Origin: Deuterostichococcus epilithicus
Taxonomy: Eukaryota > Chlorophyta > Trebouxiophyceae > Prasiolales > Stichococcaceae
Length of the DNA: 64,000 nt
NCBI GenBank assembly: GCA_033439295.1
Contig: JAVTLE010000005.1
Location: forward strand, 2,592,501-2,656,500
Direction of reading: 5' to 3'
Shown here one piece after another: positions 37,637 to 52,200 of the stretch (positions are counted from its first letter, which is position 1; every line of letters begins with the position of its first letter). The position numbers and the translations under genes are program-made. Under the pieces are notes generated by a model. It saw nothing but the letters and a program-made list of their open reading frames with translations, was not told the origin of the DNA and did not search any database.

Positions 37637-40600
37637 ATGGCGACAACCGCGACGGTGGCCAGCCGTCCCGCAGGCATGCACGCCACTTCCGGCCGGCCCG
37701 CCGGCTCGGCGCACCTTGTCGGCCGCGTCAGCGCAGCCAGGCGGCTGTACAACACTGCCCGCCGCACGGCTCGGCCGGCGCAAGCCCGGCTCGTCAGCCG
37801 GCCCGCATGCTTCGACGCCCGGCTCTCGACGCCCCAGCAGGAGCCCGCCAGTAACATCCTGCCGCTCCAGCAGGCGCCCGCGGCACAACATTCAAAGCAA
37901 TTTGACTTCCTGGTGGTCGGCTCCGGCATCGCGGGGCTGTCCTACGCGCTCAAAGTCGCCGAGTTTGGCAGTGTGGCAATCATCACCAAGGCCACTGCCA
38001 GCGAGGGCTGCACTCAATACGCCCAAGGCGGCGTTTGCGCCGTGCTGGACGCGGCCGACTCGGTTGAGAGCCACATCCGCGATACCTTCGTCGCCGGCTG
38101 CTTCCTGAACAACCTGGGGTGCGCTTGCCGGCACGCTTTCTGGGCTGGACGCATCTTCGGCGACCTGACATCAGCACTTCAACTTGCCGTCGATCCCCCG
38201 AACCTGCACAGCAATGCCACTTGTCTGCTGGACTGGTCCGAAAGCAGGCGTCAATCACGACGGCGCCCGCGATTGCTGACCCTGCTGCGCCTGCACAAAC
38301 GTAGTGCCGTGGAGGCGGTGTGCCGTGAGGGCGCGCAGCGGGTCCTGGAGCTGGTGGCGCTTGGCGCGGAGTTCACCCGCGGTGCCAACGGCGAGCTGCA
38401 CCTCACGCGCGAGGGCGGGCACACGCACCGCCGCATCGTACACGCCGCGGACGTCACCGGCCGCGAGATCGAGCGCGCTCTCGTGGCGGCCGCCGCTGCA
38501 CACCCCAGTGTCACCTTCTTCGAGCATCACCTGGCCGTCGACCTGGTCACAGACGAGGTGGGCAGCTGCGTCTGTGCAACCTGCACTTTGCCTGCACCGT
38601 CCGGCAGATCTTGTCGCAGTAATGCAAACTCGGCAGACCGCGCAACACTACTTGCTGTCGAAGCATTCTTGGTATGCCTTCATCGACCAAGGTGGTACCA
38701 GGTCCTGGACATGAGTTGACTTTCGTTTCGGCTTGCCTGCCTGCAGGTGAACGGGGAGAAGCACTGCCTGGGCATGGACGTGCTGGACCAGCGCGCCAAT
38801 GTGATGGCGCGCTTTGTGGCGCCCGTCACCATGCTGGCCACCGGCGGCTGCGGCCAGGTGCTCATCCTGCAGCTGCTTCCCTGTCCTTTGTTGCACATAT
38901 TATTTTACCCGGGACCGGCGGACTACTGGATCGGCAGGCGCTGTGTGATCGCTAGGAGTATCCCCAGCGTGATTTTGTTAAACACCTACTCAACTCAAAA
39001 CCCCCTCTGGTGCGTGACATGCCTAGCAACGGTGTTGCGTACAGAAGTAGCAGCAGGTCGGGGCAGGGCAGGGTCTGAAGACAGGCGCAACATGAACGTG
39101 CAGGTGTACCCCAACACCACCAATCCGGGCGTGACCACGGGCGACGGCATGGCAATCGCGCACCGTGCCAAGGCGGCCATGGCCAACATGGAGTTTGTTC
39201 AGTTCCACCCGACGTCGTTATTTGAGGCGGGCGCGGTGCCGGGCAACCGCTCCTTCCTCATCTCAGAGGCGGTGCGCGGCGAGGGCGGCCTGCTGTTCAA
39301 CCAGGCTGGCGAGCGCTTCATGCTCGGGTGAGCCCCCGGTCGCCTTGCTACCGCTGATCTCGTGGGTCCTGTCCAGCAGATGCCCCTGTTGAGCAGTGCA
39401 GTGCGCAGGCGGCCTGCCGTCCAGCCGGGTCGGCAAACGCCCCATGTTCGGGTGGGCATCACCTCCCCTTGCATGTCGGCTGCTCTTTGCTGTCGTTTCA
39501 AGAGACATCGGCTCTGCACGATGCATGGATGATCAAACAGAGATGACAGTCAGACGATGAAGATTGATTGGTGATGCTGCATGCTGCACGAGGAAGATGT
39601 GATGCGGGCGGGCCATTGTCACACCTTCAGCAGGGATATACATCTGTCTCATGTTCAGCGCACGGCTGCACTGCCTGCAGAGGTTGCAGCTAGGGCTTTC
39701 AACTCGGATTGAGAGCAGCCCTCCTTGTCAAGGGACCAGGACGCTGCAGCCAGCTCGCTCCTCGTACCGCCGGTGCATGAACGCAGCCGAGGTCCCCGCA
39801 GGTACGACGCGGAGCGGCTGGAGCTGGCGCCGCGCGACGTGGTCGCACGCGCCATTCAGGACCAGATGCTGGGCCGCGGCGAGTCGCACGTGCTGCTGGA
39901 CATAAGCCACAAGCCGGCGGGCGCCACCCTGGAGCACTTCCCCAACATTGCCGCCAAGTGCGCGGGCCTGGGCATCGACATCACACGCGACCCCATCCCC
40001 GTGGTCCCCGCGCAGCACTACATGTGCGGCGGCGTGCAGACGGGGCTCACAGGGCAGACGTCTGTCGCCGGCCTGTTTGCGTGCGGCGAGGTGGGCCTTC
40101 CCCCTCTGGCCGTGTGTAGCACCGTGCCCGTCACGTGACGCTTCCTCATGCACAGCCTGCAAAACCCCTTCCAAGCTTGCGTGCACACCGCAGCTACCAG
40201 AGTCAACTGTCTCAGGCCCTGACTCCCCTGTGTTCATGCTGCGCACCTGCAAGCCCGATCCCCTGTTCTGCCCCCTTTTCATCGTTGGCAACACTGTGCT
40301 GACCCCGTGCTGCGGCGTCGTCTGCAGGTGGCATGCACGGGGTTGCACGGCGCCAACCGGCTGGCCAGCAACAGTCTGCTGGAGGGGCTGGTGTTTGCAG
40401 CCCGCGCTGTTGGTCCGTCCGCCGCCCACCTGGCGGCCATGCGCACCAACGCGTCACCGGTGATGCCCAGCACTGTGTGCTGGAAGTCTTGAAAGGTCAC
40501 CAGAGTTGAGAGTTGTGGAGAGCCACCGAGACGTCATGGGCCACTTGACACTTGCGGACATTCTGGATGTGTTGCCGCTGAAGTCACGGCTGTTCAGGGC

Positions 40601-41643
40601 AAGCTGTCACCCTTTCTGAGGGACTCGCGGCCGCGCCACGACCTTTCATGTCACGAGCTGAGCCAATTCTGAGCAGCATCCGTGTCCTCGGCGCGCAGGC
40701 GCTGGAGTACGCGGCCAGCCGGCAGAGCGGCAAGCTGCCGCAGCGGCTGGGCGCGGCGGCTCGCGCCTGGGTTATGGAGAAGCGCACCAACCTGACGGCC
40801 CTGATGTGGTCCGCCGCTGGCATCGTGCGCAGCCAGGCCCACCTCAAGGTGTGCCGCCCAGCCTGCCCTTGTGTAGTGCTGCTCACCTTCCGCAGCACTG
40901 TGCCTGGTGCAGTGCAGCGCAGGGCGGCTCCGGCTGACGGCACCAGGCGTGGGCGTATGCGCCAATCGCATGTTGCACTCCGCATCTTTGACGATCTCCA
41001 ATGCAGACATGTCGATGCTGTGATTCCGACAGGCACACAGTCAGCCCGCGCTCTTGACGGCACACACCCTCTGACTGCATCCTTCGCTGCCCGTGCGCAG
41101 GCGGCGCTGGGGGAGCTGGCGGAGCTGTATGTGGAGAGCAAGGCGCTGTCGGAGGCGTACGGCTGCGCCACGGAGCTGGTGGAGCTGCGCAACCTGGTCA
41201 CCTGCGCCGAGCTCATCGTCAGCTCCGCGCTGCAGCGCCGCGAGTCGCGCGGCCTGCACTTCTGCGCCGACTTTCCTGCCCCCGCTGCCGAGGAGGTGCA
41301 GCGCCGCCTCCTTTTTTTCTGTCCCGCACTCCACGGCAGGGGAGCTGCTGTGCACTCCCAGTCGTAATGGTATGCCATCATCCAGTTTTGGCACTGCATG
41401 ACAGATTCCGGTCCAGTTTGACCTGTGTTTGGACCATCACGCCCTTGCGCCGCACTTTGTCTGCAGGCGCACGAGACCGTCATCTCTACGAGCTTCCGGC
41501 GCCGCTACGACATGAGCGAGGTGGCCAGTAACCTGGTCGCGCCGCGGGCGCCAACTGGCACCTTCTCCACCGTGCGCCGCCCTTCGCGCTCCGCCGCACG
41601 CGCACGCGATGTTGTGCTGCGCTCGCAGAAGGACGAGTCTTGA
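37637..41643 (+). CDS. AO: L-aspartate oxidase (NAD biosynthesis, NadB type)
   Basis: FAD enzyme oxidising L-aspartate to iminoaspartate, the first step of plant-type de novo NAD synthesis, normally in plastids. Nine exons (37637-38118, 38305-38557, 38747-38857, 39104-39327, 39802-40090, 40328-40459, 40699-40848, 41101-41295, 41467-41643) join in phase to 670 residues. An Arg/Ala/Ser-rich presequence of about 90 residues suggests an organelle transit peptide. The FAD dinucleotide fold is [20 protein letters not shown]. Further marks are [85 protein letters not shown] and [20 protein letters not shown]. The C-terminal helical domain has [18 protein letters not shown] and RRESRGLHF. It ends about 500 bp from the convergent QPT gene, which acts two steps later. 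Confidence 0.95.
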
Positions 41644-42148
41644 GGGGAAGGGGCCGAGGAATTGTACGGCTTTGCACAGGGATTTTGTACACCACGCAAC
41701 GTGGTCTCCTGATTGAGGCCTGTAGTGGTCGGGCGGCACACGCTGGCTTCCCATGTGTCAGTTGTTGTAATTGCTGAGCGCCAACTGTGGCAGTGGAGCC
41801 GGCATTGGGTTGTGATTTGCATCGGTGGCATGCCCCGGGGCACATGCACCTGGAGGGGTTCGAGTAAAGTGAGCTTCGTCCTCTTCATGATCAGGCAGTC
41901 GTCCTTCCTCGGTTCGGACATGGTTTGTTTCGCTGCAGCAATCGTTCGGGGTGTGCATCAATTCAGAAATGCATCTTTGGAACATGACGTCTAGCATCCG
42001 ATGACCTTTATACATTTAGCCTCCACACTGCACTTCTCATTCCACACATCTCTTAGTACCTACAAGCACTGTGATCATTACCATTGAAAGACTTGTGGCA
42101 TTGCCGTGTCCGGAATCTCTGTCACACCTGCCTGCAAGCGGCTCGATG
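41644..42148. other. Convergent 3' flanks of AO and QPT
   Basis: About 500 bp between stop codons. A TGTAA, the usual green-algal polyadenylation signal, occurs about 120 nt after the AO stop (near 41766). No gene seen. Confidence 0.4.
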
Positions 42149-44532
<2,384 letters not shown>

Positions 44533-45321
44533 GCATCAGCACTCCGATATCTGGCAGTTGTGGGCTGCTGCGTTGCCCTTGAAGCCCTTAGGAAGGCATC
44601 TTTATTGATCAAGCAAGCCTTACTTGGTGGATTGACCGTCCTGCCAGGCTTCTCGCCATACCATCTGCGTCACCAACCACTCCGACCGAGTTTACGAAAG
44701 TCGCGCACTCACTGCGTCTCACTGGCACTGAACAAGGTCTCAAGTGAACCTAACAGCTTGCCTGCAGAGGGACGGTGACTCGGCAAACGCCAGGTGCGAC
44801 CAGAATCCGAACGTGCAACTGAACGAAAGGGGCACTGGATTTCCGCAATCGATTCAGGTCGGAGTCCTGAGCTGATTGCCTGATTGCCCCTGCCAATCGT
44901 CCACTCACAGCACCTCGACAACAGTCTGATCCTCGTGACTCAGTGCTTCACATAAGGCATGGATCGGCTGCTTCACTGAAGGTCGAGAGACGCTTCGTGC
45001 ACGTTTTAGCTGAGCCACAGTGCACATTTGAACCCGTGCACACTGCGCAAGTGCCTAGACCGGAGAGGCTGCCAGCAGGCCCTCGACCTTTAGAACCTAG
45101 AGCATAAAACAAAGTTTGGTTCCAGATTTCCATCCACCGTCCGCAGGTCACGTCTCAGCTGGCACCGTAGCAGCGGACCCGGAGCAGCGGCTAACAAGGC
45201 AGACGAATGTCCGCAGACCTTGCGGCTGCCAGCCAGAAGCGTGTGCTCAGCCGGACAGGAGGGCAATGCAGCAGGCCAGCCGATGTCCTGCCATCGCTGC
45301 ATCCCTTCCCGAGCGCCCTCA
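44533..45321. other. Intergenic, EF-Tu 3' flank and QPT promoter side
   Basis: About 790 bp between two minus-strand genes. No recognisable exon, RNA or repeat. Confidence 0.45.
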
Positions 45322-48300
45322 TCAGAGGACCTTGGACACGACGCCGGCGGCGACGGTGCGGCTGCCCTCGCGCACGGCAAAGCGCAGGCCCGGCTCCAGT
45401 GCCACCGGCGTGATGAGCTCGAACTGCGCCGTCACGTTGTCGCCCGGCATAACCATCTCCAGGCCCTCTGGCAGCGTCACGGTGCCTGCAGCAGCCACGT
45501 AGCATAGCAGCCCTGAGCACATCATGTTTGGATTTAAGCTCCGCAACTCCCTTCCAACTGCCTTTGCCAATTTAACAGCCTGCGTGACAGCTTGTGGTTG
45601 TGTGGGCAGCGCAGCGCACATCAGCGCATGTGCCGCGCATCGCAGCATTGTATCACGGGCGTGGCAGCACGTGCCGGACGCGGCGCACCTGTGACGTCGG
45701 CTGTGCGGAAGAAGAACTGAGGGCGGTAGTTGCTGAAGAAGGGGGTATGGCGGCCGCCCTCCTCCTTCGTCAGCGCATACAGCTCCGCCTCAAACCTGCG
45801 GCACGCCACCTCGTGTGCTGAATGCTGGAGGACGCTGGAAAAGCTAGAGGGGGAACAGGTGAGCGCTCAAACGGGTCGAGGCAGTCACATTGTGGAGACG
45901 CGCGGCGCGAAGCGTCCTCCCAAACAGCATCTGGCGCGCCCCACCCCGCAGCAAGCGCGCCGCACAAGCCCAGCCGCCAGCAGTCCACCATACCAGACGC
46001 ATTCAAGCATGTGCACAGGCGCATGGACAGGCTTGGATAGGGCGGCGGCGCACTTGTTGTGCGGCTTGATGGTGCCCGGCTTGCAGGCGACCTGGCCGCG
46101 CACCACATCCTCCCGCTTGATGCCGCGCACGAGCAGCCCCACGTTGTCGCCCGCCTGCCCCTGGCTCAGGCTCTTCTTGAACATCTCCACGCCTGCGCCA
46201 GCAGCCGGCAGCTGTTGGGGACGGACAGGTGCTGTCTGACGACCACGCGGTGAGGGGAGGGGAGGCGCCACGCTGTCGATGTGCCTTTGGAACGCCTCGC
46301 CACCACCGATGAAGCTGTCCTGCAATGCTCTCACCGAGAGGGGCAGGCAGGCAGCCCCGCCTCGAAAGCTAGCGTGGGCAGCTAGCAGCACGGGATGCAC
46401 GTGATGACGCCCGCTTGCATCGCTCCAGATCCAGGCTGCGGACCTGTGACGACGGTCTTGGTGGGCGTCCCGTTAATGCCGACCAGCTCGATGTCGTCGC
46501 CCACCTTCACGATGCCCTGCTCCACGCGCCCCGTGATCACAGTGCCGCGGCCCTGCACGATGCATTGCAGACCTGGGTTCATCAGCGACCGGCAGTGGCT
46601 CGCGACATGACCGTCGTGAAGTGTCCGCTTGCTTGCAGAAACATGACAGCGGTCCGAAGGTATCGAGGGCCGCACACTGTGCCAGTACAAGCTACGCATA
46701 TGCACCCTCCCCCCCCGGGNACCCTTTCCCGGGCATGCGACACCCACAATGGGCCAGGAGGGGACACATCCCCAATGCCCTTTGCGAGACTGCCCGGATG
46801 GCTGTGCCGTCCCACCAAGCCACCCAGACGCACCTGGATGGAGAACACGTCCTCCACGGGCATGGAGAAGGGCTTGTCCAGGGCGCGCTGCGGCTCGGGC
46901 ATGTACTCGTCCACCGCCTTCATCAGCTCAACGATGGCGTCGTGCCCAATCTCCGGCTTCTTGCCCTCCAGCGCTGCGAGCGCGCTGCCGCGCACGATGG
47001 GGATGTCGTCGCCCGGGTACCTGTTCATGATGTCAGTTGTGAAATGAGGAATCGCACTCTTGAAGTTCTCAGAGATGTATGGGGCGCCCGGCGGCAGGCG
47101 CTCGAGCGTATTGGACTGCGTCTTGTATTGCTTGCAGTGAGAGGGATGCTCTCGGAAACACAGCCAGTTCATGACAACAATCAGAAGGCATGCTTTCTGT
47201 GAGCAAGAGCGCCTCCAGACAGTTTTCCAGCAACAGACACGATGCAACTGAATCGTACTTGTAGAAGGAGAGCAGCTCACGTAGCTCCATCTCAACCAGC
47301 TCCACGATCTCCTCGTCGTCCACGGTGTCGATCTTGTTCAGGAACACCACCAGCGACGGCACGCCCACCTGGCGCAGGGCGCCACAACCGGGGTCAAGAC
47401 CAGGATGAAGACCAAAGCAGTGTGCAGTCGTTTGCTGCCGTGTCAGGAGTGGCCTCTGCAACCTTGCAAGCAGACTTCGCAGTTCACCGCGCAGCTGCTT
47501 ACCGGACGACTAGCTGATTGCCGACTCGTTGGCATGTGCATGTCCGCTTCCTGTGCTCACCTGCCGCGCTAATAGGATGTGTTCCCGTGTCTGCGGCATG
47601 GGGCCGTCTGCTGCTGAAACCACCAGGATGCCGCCGTCCATCTGCAGGAGGAGATACACTTGTCACGAGGACCGAGAAGGAGAGATGCGCGGGGCTGTAC
47701 ATCTGCAATTGGTACTCGGCATGGGACCCAGCTAAAAGAAACATGCGCTTCATGACACAAGTTTACCTGGGCTGCGCCTGTGATCATGTTCTTCACGTAG
47801 TCGGCATGACCAGGACAGTCGACGTGGGCATAGTGCCGCTTCTCTGTCTGGTACTCGACTGCAGTAGAGGCGGACACAAGCATACATCATGTTGTGATGT
47901 ATAGGGTATGCCACCAAAGGTCCCACATGTTGTCGTGCACCAGGCAACGTACGGCGATGACGAAACTTGCAATGTCATACCGTGAGCTGTGGCAATGGTG
48001 ATGCCGCGCGCCCGCTCCTCTGGCGCCTTGTCGATCTGGTCAAAGGCCACCGCTGTGCTGCCACCGGTCTCGGACATGACCTGACAGCAGGGCAGAGCTC
48101 CATCAATAAGGTCGGGTGGACTATCATTCGATGCTGCGCATGGAGTGCAATGCTGCAATGAAGCAGGACTACAGCACAGCAGACCAGCTCTGGGTGCCAA
48201 CCTTTGTGATTGCGGCTGTGAGCGTTGTCTTGCCATGATCGACGTGGCCGATTGTGCCGATGTTCAGGTGCGGCTTCGTCCTCGAGTTGATGTCGTATGC

Positions 48301-48727
48301 ATAGCCCCTCGCCGCGAAGCCAGTGCTGACCGCAAAGCTGGACAGGTTCTCGAGCGCAAATGCATGCTCCAGAGACCTGCAGGCAATGAACTGCTGACTG
48401 TCATGTATTGCACGGAGGCTTGTGGAGCTCCAGGTGCTGACAACGCACGGACAAACTGCGGCACACGCCACCACGAATGGCAGTGGTGTAAATTCTCGAA
48501 GCATGCACCGGATGACGTTTTGCTCGTCTAGAAGCTGCAAGCTTAGTATGGATGTCGGAACGCTGCAGGTGCATTCCCAAACGATTGCTGTTTCCAACTC
48601 ATACGGACCCGAACTGCAGGGTTGATAGCGTCGTCTGAGCACCCAGCTGCCCCATTGCACCGGGCTTTGTGACAGCGGCGGCAGCGAGGACGATCGCCCT
48701 CCGCCCCAGGCCAAATGCCGCCGCCAT
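45322..48727 (-). CDS. TUFM: Mitochondrial elongation factor Tu
   Basis: GTPase that delivers aminoacyl-tRNA to the mitochondrial ribosome. The start at 48727 opens [20 protein letters not shown], a basic Ala-rich mitochondrial presequence that continues through a second exon ([20 protein letters not shown]). Then come the GTPase motifs: [19 protein letters not shown] (G1), [12 protein letters not shown] (G2), [16 protein letters not shown] (G3), [14 protein letters not shown] (G4) and [12 protein letters not shown] (G5). Domain 2 includes [20 protein letters not shown] and [20 protein letters not shown]. Domain 3 has [20 protein letters not shown] and [20 protein letters not shown] to the stop at 45322. 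The gene is broken by about nine introns; one contains an ambiguous base at 46720. Presequence and nuclear introns argue for the mitochondrial rather than plastid-encoded factor. Confidence 0.93.
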
Positions 48728-49204
48728 CTTGGTAGGTACCTCCCCTCCGAGCGCTTGCCGCACAACTTCTGCACTTCATTGATGTTCAGTGGGCCTGCAT
48801 CTTCGCCGTCACGCCTTCCTGCATCCAATTTTGGCACGTGACCTTGCTGGGCGATGCACGAGGTGCAATGCACCTACGGCCACTTGAAAGCGTTTGTGAA
48901 CTTGCAGTAAATGTGCCTTGTCATCCAGAGCGACATGTGCAGGCCACCTAGCTGTCACGTTGACTTGGCCTTGGTCGGATGTAGGTTCAACTCCGAAACG
49001 AAGTGCTGAGCATTTGGCACGAGAGCGGAAGATCGGGACTTCAGTCGACAAACAAGGTCATGATGAGCGTCCGTGTCGCATCTTGCCAACGCAAGAGATG
49101 TTCGCCGGCGTTTCTGTACCGCCGCGGCGGCCTGAGCCCCCAGGGCAGCCAGCCGCACGCAGTGAAACGCCGCGCGGCGGTCAGCAAGCACCGTCTTAGC
49201 TGAA
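48728..49204. promoter_or_regulatory. Divergent promoter region EF-Tu/ICE2-like
   Basis: About 477 bp between opposite start codons. No specific element could be assigned. Confidence 0.4.
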
Positions 49205-52200
49205 ATGTCGGACCGGGATCTTCTCGAGTTGCCTTGCTCAGTGCCGTGGGGGGCGCCGCCTGCCGGCGTGCTGTTCACGCCGGAGGCATTCACGCGCTAC
49301 TCTGTGGCTTCTCGCAAGGTAGATGCTGTCGATCTGTTGTCAATACCTCGTGCGTATCAAGTCAGCATGCGCGGATCATCCATCCTTCGATAGCTGACAG
49401 CGGGCTCTCTCTTGCAGGCTGCTCAGCATGCCGATATCGATGTCCCCTCGCCTGGGCCAGGTTCGCTTGCAGAACATGTGCGCTGACACTCGTGATTGAC
49501 GGGTTTGATTCGGTGCTATTGCTGGCATTCCTGCTATAATGGGATGTTCGCGCCCACACAGATGCCGCAGAAGCGTCAGATGGCGATGCCCACAGCATGG
49601 AGGCGCTGTCTGGCTATGCTTCGCCAGATGTGCCCATGCCAGACTCAGACAGTGAACCGAAGTCAGAGCCTGGCAATGAGGCAGGGCCTGGTGCGCTTTC
49701 AGCAGCGCACTGCGAGCCCCCAACTGAGGGTGGCGGCCAGCCAGGTGCAGCGCGGCCAACAGTCGCCTGCGAGCGCACTGCAGCTGCGCCGCTGGACGGA
49801 CTTGCGGCAGGACGGATGTGCACAGCAGCAGCAGCAGCAACAGCCGAGGGAGAATTTGGAGGCCTTCAGGCTGTGGCGTCCCGGCAGCATCGCCCAACAG
49901 CAGATGCAAAGCCTAAGCATCGGCGGCGAGCACCGGCACCGCAGGAGCAGCCTGCCTCTCGCAAGCGCAAGGCGGTTGGTCAGGTGCGGTGTGAGTGCTG
50001 CAACAACATCAGGTCAATTGAACAGCGAGCCAGTCTGTGTGCAGCACCACTGGCGGAAGTCAGACATATTCCCTGTACTACAGGCGATACCAATACTCCA
50101 CAACAATGTTCAGGAGGTGGAGCTCATCACTGCCGATGTCCGTGTCGAGGCTGGCGCTCGAGCTGGCGCCACAGCTGCCGCGGCAACCGATGCGCGGCAT
50201 TGCTCGGCCAAGGCAACCGCCAAGCGGCGGCAGTGGCAGGCGTTCCAGTGGTCGTCGTTGACAGAGGACGACCACCTCTGGTACCTCGAACACCATGGTG
50301 AGCCACTGCCTGACACATATATCTCCTGGCTCTCAAGCCAGTGTGTTTGCGCCTCTGCTCTAAACACGAGCTGGCGGGGCGCGTGCAGCAGGTGTTCAGC
50401 TGTGTGACATGGTGTCGGAACACCTGCACGGCTGTGAAGACTGGCCAACACGTAACACGCATCTCCTGCAGGCAAGCAGCTAGCAGGGGAGGAGCGGCGG
50501 CGGGTGCTTGCGGTGCTGAGAGGCACAAGACTTTCCGTCACAACAAGGCACCATGTTTCTTTTCTTCAGGCAAGCAGCTGGCGGGGCAGGAAAGACAGGT
50601 GCTCGCAGCACTGGAGGCGCTGGTGGCGCAGGAGCGGCAGGCGGTGCTGGCGCACCAGTGGCAGCAGGCGGCGCAGGAGCCGGAGCGCTACCGCTTTGTC
50701 GCCCGCCGGGCGCTGCATCAGATGGAGGCGCGGATCTCTTACCTTTCGTATGACAGGGACAGGGGGCAGGATTGGCGTGTGCTTTGCTTTCGCCCCCCAC
50801 AGAGATTGCGCCAACCCTCGTGCCTTATGAGGAGCGAAGCAGCTGTCGCAAAAGCGTTGGCCCATGCCCTGTTGCCGGCACTGGAGCTCTGCAGCTGCCG
50901 ATTGCTCAGCAGCGCAAACCTGCATGGGACAGCTGTTGCTATAAGCTTTCCAAGACACTTTTAAAAGGGGGAAACGCCAACAGCAGGTGGGCCCTCTACA
51001 TGCCAGTTGCTGCTCTAGCACAGGTCGACAACACGCAGCGGCGAACGCGGGTGCGTAACTTCCCGCGGCTGTACCGGCTGCACAAAACCATCCCGCTGCC
51101 AGGCGCCGACACCGAGGAGGAGGAGGAGGAAGGCGTGGAACCGCCCAACATGTGGCACCTGCAGCAGCTGGCATGCACGCCGCCCGCCCTCGAGCTGGCG
51201 CAGCCCAGGTTCGCCCTGCCCATATCCCATCGCACTTCGTCCCATGGCGTGCGGAAGGTCAACACCCCTCAGGCCCCAAGTCACTTCTCGGTCCCAAGTT
51301 CACGTTTCCGACATGCTACTCTGGTGGCTGGCCGGCCTACTCTCCACATCATAGGCGCTGTGCACATCTCCAGGTGCGTGTTCCGCGTGCCGCTGGATGT
51401 GCCCTACCTGCCCAGCGAGCTGGAGATTGGGCCGCAGGCTGCACCGCAGGCGCCCGCTGCGGTGCCCGCCAGCTCGGACCAGGCGGGTGTCGACGGCGGC
51501 GAGACAGCAAAGGTGAGTGCATGCCAGATGACCTCACAACATTCGTTCAGCCCCGTGACCCTTTGAAAGTGTCCTTCCATCGACAATGGCGCAAGGCCAG
51601 ATGGCGCCGCGAGCTACCGCGGAGGCTGGAGCTGAACCGCAGCCATTTTGCTGCAGGGCAAGCCGTCGCAGATCAGGCCGGTCCGCAAGACCGCGGCGCC
51701 CGAGATCAGCCAGGACCCTGTGTTGGCGGGCTTTGTGGCGGCGGCCGCGTCCGACGAGGGCGCCGCCTGCGACGCCGCGATGGCGGCGGTCACCTTCGAG
51801 ACCCTTGTTGCTACGCTGCCGCACGACCGCAGCCTGGGGTGCGCTGCAGCGCAATGTGCTTAGCCATGCAGCATCTGCTGACGTGGTGTGCAATGCCTGC
51901 TGGCAATTACAGAGTGCCACAGTCCTGCAGCGGCAGAGTTTACAGTCATGCGCCAAGCCGACTTGGATGCTGCAGTGTGGGAGACGCTGAACACAAATGG
52001 TGCTTTCCTGCTGCCGTCAGGTGGGAGATCCCCGTGCGCATCGGCCCACCGGAATCGGCGTCAGACGGCGCCGCCAGCCCTGCGGCAGGTGCAGCCCGCG
52101 CCAACGGCGATGCGTCGGCAGCGAAGTGCGTCTGGCTGGACAAGCCGCTGCTGCGGCGGGAGCTGAGCCTGCGGGAGCGCCACGAGCGGCTGTACAAGCA

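Noticed and set aside
46711-46720. Poly-C/G run ending in an ambiguous base in an EF-Tu intron
   Set aside because: Probably a base-calling gap; no biological signal. The ambiguous bases at 29421 and 29431 are judged the same way.
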